A DNA stretch of 64,000 nt from Roseovarius aestuarii (lineage in GTDB: Bacteria > Pseudomonadota > Alphaproteobacteria > Rhodobacterales > Rhodobacteraceae). This document shows, one piece after another, positions 53,402 through 64,000 of this stretch. The DNA is taken from positions 1-64,000 of the forward strand of contig NZ_JAIMIB010000012.1 of NCBI RefSeq assembly GCF_019966515.1, in the 5' to 3' direction. Every line of letters starts with the position of its first letter. Position 1 is the first letter of the stretch. Under the pieces are notes generated by a model. It was not told where the DNA came from, searched no databases, and was given only the letters and a program-made list of their open reading frames with translations. The position numbers were made by a program, and so were the translations under genes.

Positions 53402-55876
53402 TTATTCGGCGACCGGTTTAAGCACAGTTACGCCAACTGCCGCTGCGCGCGCCAGCTCGGGATCAAGCGACATAGGAATATATTCGCCTCGGCGCCAAAG
53501 TTGCGCGAGATCGTCGTAATGCCGTGACAGGAAATGTCCGGACTGGCCGGTTGCGGTGATAAACACGCTGCTGTCGGGATCGGCAAAGTCATAGACCCCG
53601 CGATAACCCGCCCCATGCACGTTGTGAAACGGGTCTTCTCCGCTGCCGCTGGTGAGGCCGCGCAGCAAGGTGTTATCGCCGCCGGAGGTGGATTGCTGGA
53701 TGTTAACGAAGTAGCGCAGCACCGGCACCTCGCCCAGCACGGGGTGATCATGAGTGGCCTGATGCGCATCGCCCCATCTGAGGCTTTCCAGCGCGCTGCC
53801 ATAACGCTCGTTAATCCAGATCAGCGCATCATCAAGCGCTAGGCGGGCAATGTCTGTGCAGGTCTCGACCGGTGATGACAGTTTGATATCACACCAGGCT
53901 GAGGCGCCATCGACATCGCGGTAGACACGCTCGATGAAGATCGGCTCGGGGTGAGGGAATTCATCGGCCAGCGGTCCCAGTTGATCACGGATCAGCCGGT
54001 CCTGAACGGCACGTAGCCAGGCAGCATAGATCAGGGGCTCGGGACGGTGCTCGCTCATCTCGCCGTTCCAGTCCGATAGCAGTTGCAGGGCCCGCTGACG
54101 CTGACGCTCGGGCGTGCCTTCGGGGGCGGATTCGCCGGTGAACCAAAGGTCGGCACCGATCAACGGCAGCAGCGATCGCGCGGTAAAGCTGACCGTGTCC
54201 AGTTGCGCCTCGATAAAGCTGTCGCGGGTGTGCACTTCGCGGCTCTGCATCAGCTTGCGCCAACGATGCACCCGCTGCGTGTCGCCCCAGACAAAGCTGA
54301 CATGCAGCGGAAATGGGCGGTCGACCGTCTTATTATTCGTGTTGCCCAGTAACCCACCAGCGGGCGAGATGAACTCGGGATTGGCCGAGTAGGGGCTGAT
54401 CCCCTGCCAGCGATTGGCGGCGATCCAGCCGCGCGATGGCAGCCGCCCCTTGCTTTCGTGATCAGCAGACCGCCGCGGCATTGCTCCGATGGTTTTCAGC
54501 GCGATTTTATTCTGATCGACGAGGGTCAGGTTCTGTGATGGCGTGACATAGCGTTCACCGGCTTCTAGCGCCTCGTCAATGGTTTTCGAGTACAAGAGCG
54601 CAATCGCCGCGCTCATCGTCGTGTCGGTGGGACTGAGCGCCGTCCAGGATACGCTTGCCACGTGGCCCGAGGGCGTGACATGGCCAAGGTTGTAATGCGA
54701 CCCTGGTAGTACCGGGCCGTTATCCGTCCAGCGGCGGGTCAGCGTGACCGGGTCAGCGTCTTTGATCCGGATGATGGATTTCTGAGTCACGAAGGGCTTG
54801 TATCCGTCAGGGGTCAGATATTCCCCCGCGTTGTCCGGGTTCACCTTTTCGATAAAGACATCCTGATCGTCCATATGTGACGCGGTCAGGCCCCAGCCCA
54901 GACTGGCGCTGCGCCCGGTCATGATCGTCGGCACGCCGGGAATGGTGCCGCCGATCACCCCACCCGAGGATAATTCAAGCCGGGCCAGATACCAGATGCC
55001 CGGCGCGGTGAAGCCCAGGTGCGGATCATTGGCCAGCAATGTGCCACCGGCTGCCGACCGTGCGGGCGCCGCGGCCCAGGCGTTCGAGGCACCGGCGAAG
55101 GCGCGTTTCTGGAAGGGCGACAGCGGGTCTTGCCTGGTGTCGGTTTTTGCCGCGAGTACGGGAAATTCGGCGCCGGGCCAGAGACTGGCATATTCCGGTA
55201 ACGCAGCGATACCGCTGCTCGGATCAAGTGGCATGATATCCGCCAGCCGTGCCGCGTCATCAAGCTGGAGCGAGGTCCGGGCATAGAGCACTTCATGCTC
55301 CAGATGCGCCGAGAGCTGAACCGCCATCAGCTTGATGATCGCGATCGAGTCGGCCGGTCGCCACGGGGCGATGGGATTGGAAAATACGAACATCTCGGGG
55401 GCGCCTCGGCCCAAGGCGGCATTGTTGATGTCCTGAAGACGGGCGTTTACCCCTGCGGCATAAGCCGTCAGGGCCGCCCTGGTGCGCGCGTCCTGAACCT
55501 CGACCGATTTGACCGCCGCGCCGTAAAGGTCAAAGCGGCGCAATGCCTTGTCGATATTCAGAGTGCGGGGGCCGAACACCTCGGAAAGGCGGCCCTGCAC
55601 TGTGCGCCGCAACATCGTCATCTGCCAAAGCCGGTCCTGCGCATGGGCATATCCCAAGCCAAAGAACACGTCGGCATCATTGCCCGCGAAAACATGCGGC
55701 ACATTGGCATTGTCATGCACAATCTCGACCTGCGAGGTGATGCCGCTGACAGAAATCGTCTTGTCATAATCGGGCAATGAGCGTGACAGCAGAAAGTAAA
55801 GACCGATCACCACGATGACCGACAGCAGCACCATGCCACTCGCAATTCGTAACAACCACCTGAAGACTTGAGCCAT
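53402..55876 (-). CDS. Penicillin acylase family (Ntn hydrolase), membrane-anchored
   Basis: The 824-residue protein has an N-terminal membrane segment (about 10-32) acting as signal or anchor. An alpha-chain region follows, then the autoprocessing site before Ser264 in FAGASNAWA. Cleavage before Ser264 would free the N-terminal nucleophile of the beta chain. Conserved LLANDPHLGFTAPGIWY and IPGVPTIMTGRSASLGWG follow, as in penicillin G and acyl-homoserine-lactone acylases. Substrates in the family range from beta-lactams to AHLs; the sequence does not decide. The C-terminal end is convergent with the M56 gene. Confidence 0.88.
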   Translation of the reverse strand: MAQVFRWLLRIASGMVLLSVIVVIGLYFLLSRSLPDYDKTISVSGITSQVEIVHDNANVPHVFAGNDADVFFGLGYAHAQDRLWQMTMLRRTVQGRLSEVFGPRTLNIDKALRRFDLYGAAVKSVEVQDARTRAALTAYAAGVNARLQDINNAALGRGAPEMFVFSNPIAPWRPADSIAIIKLMAVQLSAHLEHEVLYARTSLQLDDAARLADIMPLDPSSGIAALPEYASLWPGAEFPVLAAKTDTRQDPLSPFQKRAFAGASNAWAAAPARSAAGGTLLANDPHLGFTAPGIWYLARLELSSGGVIGGTIPGVPTIMTGRSASLGWGLTASHMDDQDVFIEKVNPDNAGEYLTPDGYKPFVTQKSIIRIKDADPVTLTRRWTDNGPVLPGSHYNLGHVTPSGHVASVSWTALSPTDTTMSAAIALLYSKTIDEALEAGERYVTPSQNLTLVDQNKIALKTIGAMPRRSADHESKGRLPSRGWIAANRWQGISPYSANPEFISPAGGLLGNTNNKTVDRPFPLHVSFVWGDTQRVHRWRKLMQSREVHTRDSFIEAQLDTVSFTARSLLPLIGADLWFTGESAPEGTPERQRQRALQLLSDWNGEMSEHRPEPLIYAAWLRAVQDRLIRDQLGPLADEFPHPEPIFIERVYRDVDGASAWCDIKLSSPVETCTDIARLALDDALIWINERYGSALESLRWGDAHQATHDHPVLGEVPVLRYFVNIQQSTSGGDNTLLRGLTSGSGEDPFHNVHGAGYRGVYDFADPDSSVFITATGQSGHFLSRHYDDLAQLWRRGEYIPMSLDPELARAAAVGVTVLKPVAE

Positions 55877-55953
55877 GCCCGCCCCGATTTGCCTTGCATC
55901 CTAGGCTGGGATAGTCAGAAATCCGAAGCGAGACAATGGCAAGAGGAAAGAAG

Positions 55954-56826
55954 ATGGCAAAGCTGGCATTTCTGGGCCTAGGCGTAATGGGATATCCGAT
56001 GGCGGGGCATCTGCAAGCCGCTGGTCACGAGGTCTGTGTTTATAACCGAACCTCGGCAAAGGCACAGAAATGGGTAGAGCAACATGGCGGCGCGATGTCC
56101 GAGACGCCGCGCGGAGCGGCAGAGGGCGCGTCAATCATTATGGCCTGCGTCGGCAATGACGACGATCTGCGATCTGTCTGTCAGGGCGATGAAGGCGCAT
56201 TTGCCGGGATGTCCGACGGGGCGATCTTCGTGGATCACACCACCGTGTCCGACGCGGTCACGACCGAGCTTTATGCTGCGGCGGCCGAGGCGGGACTGTC
56301 TTTTGTCGATGCGCCGATCTCAGGCGGGCAGGCTGGCGCCGAAAACGGCGTTCTGTCGATCATGTGTGGCGGTGATCAGGCCGCTTATGACGCGGTGGAG
56401 CCAGTCATCTCGATCTATGCCAAAATCTGCCGCCGCATCGGCGACAGCGGGGCCGGACAGAAAACCAAGATGTGCAACCAGATTGCCATTGCCGGGCTGG
56501 TTCAGGGGTTGAGCGAGGCGCTGCACTTCGCCGAGAAATCCGGGCTTGACGGTCGCGCCGTGGTCGAGGTCATCAGCCAGGGCGCCGCGGGTAGCTGGCA
56601 GATGGCCAACCGGTACGAAACCATGCTGGACGACGAGTTCGAGCACGGGTTCGCCGTAGACTGGATGCGCAAGGACCTGGGGATATGCCTGTCTACCGCC
56701 AATGGGAACGGGGCCTCGCTGCCGGTCACGGCCCTTGTCGATCAGTTCTACAAGGATGTGCAGAAAATGGGTGGCGGGCGTTGGGATACTTCCAGCCTGT
56801 TCAAGCGGCTCCGCAAGCTGGATTAG
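55954..56826 (+). CDS. 3-hydroxyisobutyrate dehydrogenase-family oxidoreductase
   Basis: 290 residues from the ATG at 55954, with AGAGGAAAG just upstream; an in-frame ATG at 55936 is too near that site. The N-terminal Rossmann part (LGLGVMGYPMAGHL, residues 6-19) is followed by FVDAPISGG (substrate-binding), the catalytic Lys in GAGQKTKMCNQ, and a C-terminal helical domain with GFAVDWMRKDLG. It would oxidise or reduce a beta-hydroxy acid using NAD(P). Its stop overlaps by four bases the convergent TetR gene. Confidence 0.9.
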   Translation: MAKLAFLGLGVMGYPMAGHLQAAGHEVCVYNRTSAKAQKWVEQHGGAMSETPRGAAEGASIIMACVGNDDDLRSVCQGDEGAFAGMSDGAIFVDHTTVSDAVTTELYAAAAEAGLSFVDAPISGGQAGAENGVLSIMCGGDQAAYDAVEPVISIYAKICRRIGDSGAGQKTKMCNQIAIAGLVQGLSEALHFAEKSGLDGRAVVEVISQGAAGSWQMANRYETMLDDEFEHGFAVDWMRKDLGICLSTANGNGASLPVTALVDQFYKDVQKMGGGRWDTSSLFKRLRKLD

Positions 56827-57395
56827 GCCGCCAACAGCACCCGTGCGGCCTCTTTGGCGTCACGTGCGGCGGTCGCGCTGCGTGTGACATGGGCGGCGAT
56901 GATCGCACCTTCCTTCAAAAGCATCATCTGGCGGGCAATCCGGTCGGGGTTCGGCAGTTCTGCCTGCTTGGCCAAGCCGCGAATATAGCTTTGAATTAAG
57001 AGCTTGTGCTCGGCTGATTGCGCGCGGACCGGATGCTGTTTATCCTGAAATTCGGCTGACGCGTTGATAAACATGCAACCGCTGAAACCGGGCATCCCGA
57101 ACCATTCTTCCAGAACATCGAAAAGTGCAAGGATACGGTCGGACGGGGTGGCGGCAATTTTTTCGATGCGCTGAACCATCCAGTTTCGAAACTGCTCGTC
57201 GCGCAATTTCAGGGCCGCAAGGATCAGGTCATCCTTGGTTTTGAAATGCTTGTACATCGAGGTTTTGGAGATGCCGGTTTCCGCCACCAGCCGGTCCATC
57301 CCGGTGGCGTTAAAGCCATTCTGGTAAAAAACACCAAGTGCTTTCTCGACAAGTTCGTTCCGCTTGGTTTGCCGCATGGTGGGTTTCTCACGCAT
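56823..57395 (-). CDS. TetR-family transcriptional regulator
   Basis: About 190 residues from the ATG at 57395; a second ATG at 57377 (MRQTKRNELVEK) is an equal alternative. The helix-turn-helix (about 10-55) has FNATGMDRLVAETGISKTSMYKHFKTKDDLI in two stretches. The C-terminal part is a ligand-binding domain of the kind with a GCMFINASAEF motif. It is divergent from the DUF1348/flavin-oxidase pair, and a near-perfect palindrome lies between them at 57478-57499. It therefore probably represses that pair. Confidence 0.9.
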   Translation of the reverse strand: MREKPTMRQTKRNELVEKALGVFYQNGFNATGMDRLVAETGISKTSMYKHFKTKDDLILAALKLRDEQFRNWMVQRIEKIAATPSDRILALFDVLEEWFGMPGFSGCMFINASAEFQDKQHPVRAQSAEHKLLIQSYIRGLAKQAELPNPDRIARQMMLLKEGAIIAAHVTRSATAARDAKEAARVLLAA

Positions 57396-57453
57396 AATTC
57401 CGCTGTTGATCAAACGGGATACAGGATTATCGCCACAAGTGCGAGCAAAAAGG

Positions 57454-57481
57454 TTGACAGATCGGTACACTTACATATAGT
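57454..57481 (+). promoter_or_regulatory. Promoter of the DUF1348/flavin-oxidase pair
   Basis: TTGACA (57454-57459) and TATAGT (57476-57481) are 16 bases apart, a good housekeeping-type promoter pair. The -10 element is overlapped by the palindromic operator that follows, so repressor binding would block RNA polymerase. Confidence 0.7.
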
Positions 57482-57499
57482 TTACCGATCGGTACACTA
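57478..57499. promoter_or_regulatory. TetR-type operator
   Basis: The 22-base sequence TAGTTTACCGA/TCGGTACACTA is an inverted repeat matching at ten of eleven positions around a CGATCG core, a classic TetR-family site. A further half-like copy, GATCGGTACAC, lies at 57460-57470. It lies between the TetR gene and the DUF1348 gene and overlaps the -10 region of the latter. Confidence 0.8.
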
Positions 57500-57514
57500 T
57501 ATTGGAGACCTCCC

Positions 57515-57979
57515 GTGCCACGCCCACCTCTGCCGCCCTTCACCGCCGAAACCGCCGCCCAAAAGATACGCGCCGCCGAAGATGCGTGGAACACGCGCGA
57601 CCCGGAGGTGGTGGCGCCGGCTTATACGACCGACAGCCGCTGGCGAAACCGGTCGACCTTCATCACTGGCGTGGCCGAGATCAAGGACTTCCTGACCAAG
57701 AAGTGGCATCACGAAAAAGAATATCGGCTGATCAAGGAGCTCTGGGCTTTTAACGGCAATCGCATCGCCGCGCGCTTTGCCTATGAATGGCACAACGATG
57801 CCGGGCTGTGGTTCCGCTCTTATGGCAATGAAAACTGGGAGTTTGACGCCGACGGGTTGATGACGACACGCCATGCCAGCATCAACGATCTGCCTATTCC
57901 CGAAAAAGACCGCAAATTTCGTTGGCCGCAGGGCAGGCGGCCGATTGATCATCCCGGGTTAGGTGATCTGGGTCTATAG
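57515..57979 (+). CDS. DUF1348 (NTF2-like) family protein
   Basis: 154 residues from a GTG at 57515, preceded by GGAGACC. The NTF2-like fold family signature is seen in [43 protein letters not shown] and [19 protein letters not shown]. The function of DUF1348 proteins is unknown; they are small pocket proteins like SnoaL-type enzymes. It is followed nine bases later by a flavin-oxidase gene and is under the TetR operator. Confidence 0.86.
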   Translation: MPRPPLPPFTAETAAQKIRAAEDAWNTRDPEVVAPAYTTDSRWRNRSTFITGVAEIKDFLTKKWHHEKEYRLIKELWAFNGNRIAARFAYEWHNDAGLWFRSYGNENWEFDADGLMTTRHASINDLPIPEKDRKFRWPQGRRPIDHPGLGDLGL

Positions 57980-57988
57980 GAGGCAACA

Positions 57989-58618
57989 ATGGCAAAAGCA
58001 TTCGCAGAACGGACCTTCACCCAAGAAGTACGTCAAATTCAGGAACGGCAGGGATCCGCCCGCAGCTATGACAGGTTTCTGAGCGCCGAGGCGCCAGCCG
58101 ACGATAGATTGGGTCCGCGCGAGATTCAGTTCATCAGTCAACGAGATGGATTTTACCAGGCAACCGTGTCCGAGACCGGCTGGCCCTATGTTCAGTTCCG
58201 GGGTGGTCCGCGCGGCTTTCTGAAGGTGCTTGATGATCAAACCATCGCCTATGCCGATTTTCGAGGCAATCGTCAGTATATCAGCGCGGGCAATCTGACC
58301 AAAGACGACAGAATTGCGATGATCCTGGTTGATTACCCGAACTCCGCCCGGGTCAAGGTTTTGGGTCGTGCGCGTCTGGTTGAGGCTGCCGATGATCCTC
58401 TGTTGGTCGAACGTCTGCAGGATGAAACCTATCGTGGCCGTCCCGAGCGTGCGGTTGTCATCACGGTCGAAGGCTTTGACTGGAACTGCCCTCAGCATTT
58501 GCCGGTTCGCCTGACAATGGAAGAGATGCGGCCCATACTGGAACCGTTTCAAGCGGAACTGGCGACGCTTAAGGCCGAAAACGCTGCGTTGAAGGCCAGG
58601 CTTGCAGCAGCAAGCTGA
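57989..58618 (+). CDS. Pyridoxamine 5'-phosphate oxidase-related FMN-binding protein
   Basis: 209 residues with an excellent AGGAGG before the ATG. The split-barrel FMN-binding part (about 45-170) has FISQRDGFYQATVSETGWPYVQFRG in two pieces, FRGNRQYISAGNL and VDYPNSARVKVLGRARLVE. A C-terminal Leu/Ala-rich coiled coil (ATLKAENAALKARLAAA) may dimerise. Probably a flavin reductase or quinone-type oxidoreductase, but the substrate is unknown. Co-transcribed with the DUF1348 gene behind the TetR operator, a pattern often linked to detoxification. Confidence 0.86.
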   Translation: MAKAFAERTFTQEVRQIQERQGSARSYDRFLSAEAPADDRLGPREIQFISQRDGFYQATVSETGWPYVQFRGGPRGFLKVLDDQTIAYADFRGNRQYISAGNLTKDDRIAMILVDYPNSARVKVLGRARLVEAADDPLLVERLQDETYRGRPERAVVITVEGFDWNCPQHLPVRLTMEEMRPILEPFQAELATLKAENAALKARLAAAS

Positions 58619-58621
58619 GCC

Positions 58622-58663
58622 GGTCACGGGGCGTGAACATCGTCACGCATTCCTGTCGTGACC
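58622..58663. terminator. Nested hairpins between convergent genes
   Basis: GGTCACG (58622-58628) pairs with CGTGACC (58657-58663), and within it GCGTGA (58631-58636) pairs with TCACGC (58643-58648). The structure spans the 24-base gap between the flavin-oxidase gene and thiD and runs into the end of thiD. It may act as a terminator in both directions, but there is no T-run. Confidence 0.4.
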
Positions 58664-59374
58664 CGCGATCCAGTTTTGCATGTAATTTTTCGCCCGTCTG
58701 CATGCGTCCCGAAGAGGACGGTCAGAAGCCAGTTCGCAGGCCACTGCTGTCGCAAGTGAACAGCCCGTTCCGCGTTTGTGCAATGTCAGGCGAGGCAGGC
58801 AAAACCGATGGCGGTCAAGAGTGTCAAACAGGTGATCACAGCAGATGTCGCCACATCCGTGCCCACCCTTTATCAGAACCGCCTTTGCCCCTTTCTTGCG
58901 CAAGGCCTCTGCCTGCACCGACAATTCAGCATCACAATTCGCAAACGTCCGATTGCTCAGGCGTGCGGCTTCTTCCAGATTGGGTGTCAGCAGGGTCGCG
59001 ATTGCGATAAGCCCCTGCAAAGAGCCCGCGTCGCTTAGTGTGCGTCCTGAGCTGGATTTCAGTACCGGGTCCAAGACGATGGGTACATTACGGCTTGTCA
59101 ATGCGTCGGCAATGGCATCGCCGGCAGCGCCTGTTCCGACCATCCCGACCTTGATCGCATCCGGCGGCGTATCGGCGAAAGCAGCGTTGATCTGCGCGGT
59201 AATCACTGCAGCGGGCACCTCGTGGATCAACCGTACCGCCGTGTTCGTTTGTGCAGTGACGCAGGTCACCACGGGTTTGGCGAGGTGGCGATAGTCGTTT
59301 GTCACTGCGATATCGCGGGCGAGCCCCGCACCACCACTGCTGTCGGTGCCGCCGATGAGCAGTACCCGTTTCAT
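58643..59374 (-). CDS. thiD: Hydroxymethylpyrimidine/phosphomethylpyrimidine kinase
   Basis: The 243-residue ribokinase-fold protein has GGTDSSGGAGLARD (8-21), VLDPVLKSSSG and the anion-hole region KRGTGCSLATAVA. It phosphorylates HMP and HMP-phosphate, giving the pyrophosphate used in thiamine synthesis. Start overlaps the thiF stop by four bases. It is the last gene of a seven-gene thi cluster. Confidence 0.93.
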   Translation of the reverse strand: MKRVLLIGGTDSSGGAGLARDIAVTNDYRHLAKPVVTCVTAQTNTAVRLIHEVPAAVITAQINAAFADTPPDAIKVGMVGTGAAGDAIADALTSRNVPIVLDPVLKSSSGRTLSDAGSLQGLIAIATLLTPNLEEAARLSNRTFANCDAELSVQAEALRKKGAKAVLIKGGHGCGDICCDHLFDTLDRHRFCLPRLTLHKRGTGCSLATAVACELASDRPLRDACRRAKNYMQNWIAGHDRNA

Positions 59375-60342
59375 TCGCAGGCGGTCGCTGCCAGAAGGGC
59401 CAGGTTGTCGTGACCCTTAGCCTGCAGACACTCGGCTGCCCTCCAGGCGCGTAATCCGGAGGCGCAGCACAAGACCACGCGCTGCGCAGGGTCTGGTTGG
59501 AGATCATCGATGCTATGGGTGCTTAGGCGCTGCGCTTGCGGCGCTATGATCTCCGGCGCTTCTTCTGCGCTGCGTAGTTCAATCACCTGATCCGCTGGGC
59601 GAATTTCTGATCGTGACACAAAGGGCACGGCTATTTGCGGCTCTGGCGCGGCGTGAAACGCGAATCCGTCAAATCGCGGCCGCTGCATGTCGAGCGTTAC
59701 AATCTGACCCAGCGGCGAGGGGGTGTGGTGCAGGAGGACTTGCAGTGTCATCTGCGCCTGTAGCGCTCCGATCATGCCGACGACCGGGCCTAATACGCCT
59801 GCGCTGGCGCATGTTGCACCGCGATCCGGCAGTCTGGGAAACACAGCGCGCAATGAGGGCGCGCCGTGACCACAAAAGCCGCCCGCGTACCCCTTTTGCC
59901 CAAGCGCACTGGCCGAGATCAGGGGCACGCCCTGACGGTGGCACGTATCGGACAGCATGTAGGACACTGCAAAACTGTCAGCGGCATCGACCACCACATC
60001 TGCTGCGGCTACCAGCAGCGGTGCATTGCCCGGATGCAGGGTCTGAACCCGGGCATCAATGGTCAGTTCAGGATTAGCCGCCCGCAGATGCGCACGGGCC
60101 GCCAGGGCCTTGGCGCACCCCAGATCGGACATGCGATAGAGCGGTTGCCGGTGCAGGTTGCTTTCCTCGACATGATCGGGGTCCAGCAACGTGATCCGCC
60201 CCACACCTGCCCCGGCGAGGTATTGCAGCACCGGGCATCCCAACCCACCCGCGCCCACGACCAGCACGTGGGCCTTTGTTAACCTGCGCTGTCCTTCCAC
60301 GCCGACCTCTGGCAGTGTCATCTGACGCAGGTAGCGGCTCAT
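59371..60342 (-). CDS. thiF: ThiF/MoeB-type adenylyltransferase with C-terminal rhodanese domain
   Basis: 323 residues from the ATG at 60342 (ATGA overlap with thiE). The E1-like part (1-235) has VVGAGGLGCPVLQYLAGAGVG and Cys178 (GATCASAGVLGP), at the position of the cysteine that handles the activated carrier. The usual CxxC half of the zinc site appears as SLRA, so zinc is probably not bound. The last 75 residues are rhodanese-like with the active-site loop CASGLR (Cys293). It activates the C-terminus of ThiS, and the rhodanese part could supply the sulfur directly. Confidence 0.86.
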   Translation of the reverse strand: MSRYLRQMTLPEVGVEGQRRLTKAHVLVVGAGGLGCPVLQYLAGAGVGRITLLDPDHVEESNLHRQPLYRMSDLGCAKALAARAHLRAANPELTIDARVQTLHPGNAPLLVAAADVVVDAADSFAVSYMLSDTCHRQGVPLISASALGQKGYAGGFCGHGAPSLRAVFPRLPDRGATCASAGVLGPVVGMIGALQAQMTLQVLLHHTPSPLGQIVTLDMQRPRFDGFAFHAAPEPQIAVPFVSRSEIRPADQVIELRSAEEAPEIIAPQAQRLSTHSIDDLQPDPAQRVVLCCASGLRAWRAAECLQAKGHDNLALLAATACE

Positions 60343-60935
60343 GAAGCGCAGACCCTGATCCATTCGCGCGTACGCGCCTCGGGATCGTCTGCTTGCTGAA
60401 TGTCGGTCACTACCGCCACGCTGTCGGCCCCTGCGGCGATAACGCCGGGCACTCGATCAGTCGTGAGCCCGCCAATGGCGACCAGTGGCGTATTACCCGC
60501 CATCCGTTTCCAACGGGCGACTCGGTCTAGCCCTTGGGGCGGCCATTTCATTTCCTTCAGCAGCGTCGGGTAGACTGGGCCAAGGGCTACATAATCCGGA
60601 TCAAGCGACAAGGCGCGCTCCAGCTCGTCCTCATCGTGGGTCGAAAGGCCAAAACGGACCCCCGCGCGTCGCAGGGCGGGAAAATCTGCGCTCTCCATAT
60701 CCTCTTGGCCCAGATGGACAAACCCACAACGCAGGTCCAACGCCGCCTGCCAGTAATCGTTGATCACAAGCTGCGCACGATGCACTGCACAGAAATCGCG
60801 GGCGCGGATGATCTGACGGCGTAACTCCGTGTCGTCCTGGCCCTTGATCCGCAGTTGCACCAGCCTGACGCCCTGCGGCACCAGAAGTTCAAGGCGACCG
60901 ACATGGCCAACGATCAGATAGAACTTTTCCATCAT
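60339..60935 (-). CDS. thiE: Thiamine-phosphate synthase (ThiE/TenI-like)
   Basis: 198 residues from the ATG at 60935, which overlaps the thiG stop; a longer frame is rejected. TIM-barrel signature pieces: [32 protein letters not shown] in two stretches, [23 protein letters not shown] and VAIGGLTTD. Joins HMP-pyrophosphate and thiazole phosphate. The TenI/ThiE boundary is not sharp: the thi operon position favours ThiE, but TenI, the thiazole tautomerase, has the same fold. Confidence 0.82.
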   Translation of the reverse strand: MMEKFYLIVGHVGRLELLVPQGVRLVQLRIKGQDDTELRRQIIRARDFCAVHRAQLVINDYWQAALDLRCGFVHLGQEDMESADFPALRRAGVRFGLSTHDEDELERALSLDPDYVALGPVYPTLLKEMKWPPQGLDRVARWKRMAGNTPLVAIGGLTTDRVPGVIAAGADSVAVVTDIQQADDPEARTREWIRVCAS

Positions 60936-61699
60936 GCCAGTTCCGCCAGGCCAAGGATCGGGGTTGAAGGTACCGCCATATCGCACCGCTCCATCGGGGT
61001 GGCGAGAAACCCGGCACGCCCGGCCTGGACCGCCAACGCCATAGCCCGCGCCATTTGTACCGGATCACCCGCGGTGGCGACGGCGGTGTTCAACAGCACC
61101 GCGTCAAAGCCCAGTTCCGTGGCTTGTGCCGCATCAGACGGGCGGCCGATTCCGGCATCAATTATTAGCGGAATATCAGGGAAATGCCCGCGCATGGCTT
61201 TTAGCGCTTCCGGGGCACGCAGCCCCTGGCCGGATCCGATAGGCGCGCCCCAGGGCATCAGAACCTCGCAGCCTGCGTCGATCAGTTTTTCGCCGACAAC
61301 CAGATCGTCGGTGGTGTAGGGAAATACCTTGAAACCATCGGCAGACAGCACCCGCGCGGCCTCGACCAAGCCAAAGACATCAGGCTGCAACGTGTCGGAA
61401 TGTCCGATCACCTCCAATTTGATCCAATCGGTTTCGAACACATCGCGGGCCATATGCGCGGTCGTTATGGCTTCTTGCGCCGTATGGCATCCGGCGGTGT
61501 TGGGCAGGGTGCGGCAGCCGGTTTCTTGCAGAATCTCAAAGAACCCCATGCCCGACCCACCTGCGCTTTCCCGGCGCAGCGAGACGGTGATGATCTCAGC
61601 TCCGCTTGCCTCTATTGCCTTGGTCAGGACCGCAGGTGACGGGTATTGGGCAGTGCCCAGCAGCAAGGGAGAGCCAATTTCCGTGCCGTAAAGTTGCAT
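60932..61699 (-). CDS. thiG: Thiazole synthase
   Basis: The 255-residue TIM barrel has the Schiff-base Lys94 in DWIKLEVIG and the segments [34 protein letters not shown] and VLLNTAVA. Makes the thiazole ring from deoxyxylulose phosphate, ThiS-thiocarboxylate and dehydroglycine. It begins three bases after the thiS stop, and its own stop overlaps the thiE start. Confidence 0.96.
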   Translation of the reverse strand: MQLYGTEIGSPLLLGTAQYPSPAVLTKAIEASGAEIITVSLRRESAGGSGMGFFEILQETGCRTLPNTAGCHTAQEAITTAHMARDVFETDWIKLEVIGHSDTLQPDVFGLVEAARVLSADGFKVFPYTTDDLVVGEKLIDAGCEVLMPWGAPIGSGQGLRAPEALKAMRGHFPDIPLIIDAGIGRPSDAAQATELGFDAVLLNTAVATAGDPVQMARAMALAVQAGRAGFLATPMERCDMAVPSTPILGLAELA

Positions 61700-61868
61700 T
61701 GCTTAGCCTCCCTGCATTGGGGCGAGAACTTCCACCCGATCTCCATCGCGCAACATGGTGGTGTTGCGTGCCTCGCGCGGTACAAAACTGCCATTCAGGG
61801 CGGTCGCCACGGCGGGGCTGGTGAAACCCAGTTCGGTCAGTGCGGTGGACAATATTTCGCTGGTCACC

Positions 61869-64000
<2,132 letters not shown>

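Overview
The window reads as GC-rich chromosomal DNA of an alphaproteobacterium. It is most likely a member of the Rhodobacteraceae (roseobacter group). That placement is an inference from the mix of families: RTX/Hint secreted proteins, fused DAO-GcvT flavoproteins, a DUF3422 protein, a GlpU/DUF2160 glycerol-type ABC transporter, TamAB, a thiCOSGEFD cluster and dense ATGA/TGATG gene overlaps. About 50 protein genes and one tRNA-Leu(CAA) are supported. I see no insertion sequence, prophage, CRISPR array or rRNA.

Layout. 1-345: the 5' part of a secreted protein made of (EGGG/EGGS)n repeats, reading off the left edge. 631-1682: dsbB and a YqaA/DedA-type membrane protein. 1824-1909: tRNA-Leu. 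2597-6352: two secreted proteins sharing a C-terminal Hint module. 6349-12055: two divergent DAO-GcvT (dimethylglycine/sarcosine dehydrogenase-like) flavoproteins, one coupled to a MocA-like nucleotidyltransferase. 12154-13869: an MscS-like channel. 14108-14983: a LysR regulator. 15038-19810: a six-gene operon of a succinate dehydrogenase/fumarate reductase-like complex followed by a two-subunit class I fumarase/tartrate dehydratase. 19965-25363: pepN, a PuuD-like amidotransferase, a YjbR protein, an SDR and an ICMT-like methyltransferase. 25500-28520: pntAB. 28726-30006: DUF3422. 30089-34001: hybrid histidine kinase, a cysteine-free sulfite-oxidase-fold exported protein and a LuxR-type response regulator. 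34238-39990: tamAB. 40312-45776: a cyanophycin operon (cyanophycinase, CphA, and a CphA-like ligase lacking the ATP-grasp domain). 45889-51820: glycerol-type ABC transporter. 51894-55876: a BlaI/M56 pair facing a penicillin acylase-family gene. 55954-58618: 3-hydroxyisobutyrate dehydrogenase-like gene, TetR, and a DUF1348/flavin-oxidase pair behind a clear TetR-type operator. 58643-64000: thiamine operon thiC-O-S-G-E-F-D, with thiC cut by the right edge.

The items most worth a second look are four. The first is the CphA paralogue without an ATP-grasp domain (44034-45776), whose N and M regions are joined almost exactly where CphA has its Asp-adding domain. The second is the SDH/FRD-fumarase operon, whose flavoprotein lacks the usual FAD-linking His. 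The third is the histidine kinase locus with a sulfite-oxidase-fold protein that has no cysteine at all. The fourth is the glycerol transporter, whose two ATPases carry complementary defects. All function calls come from reading the sequence and from family knowledge; no database search was run.
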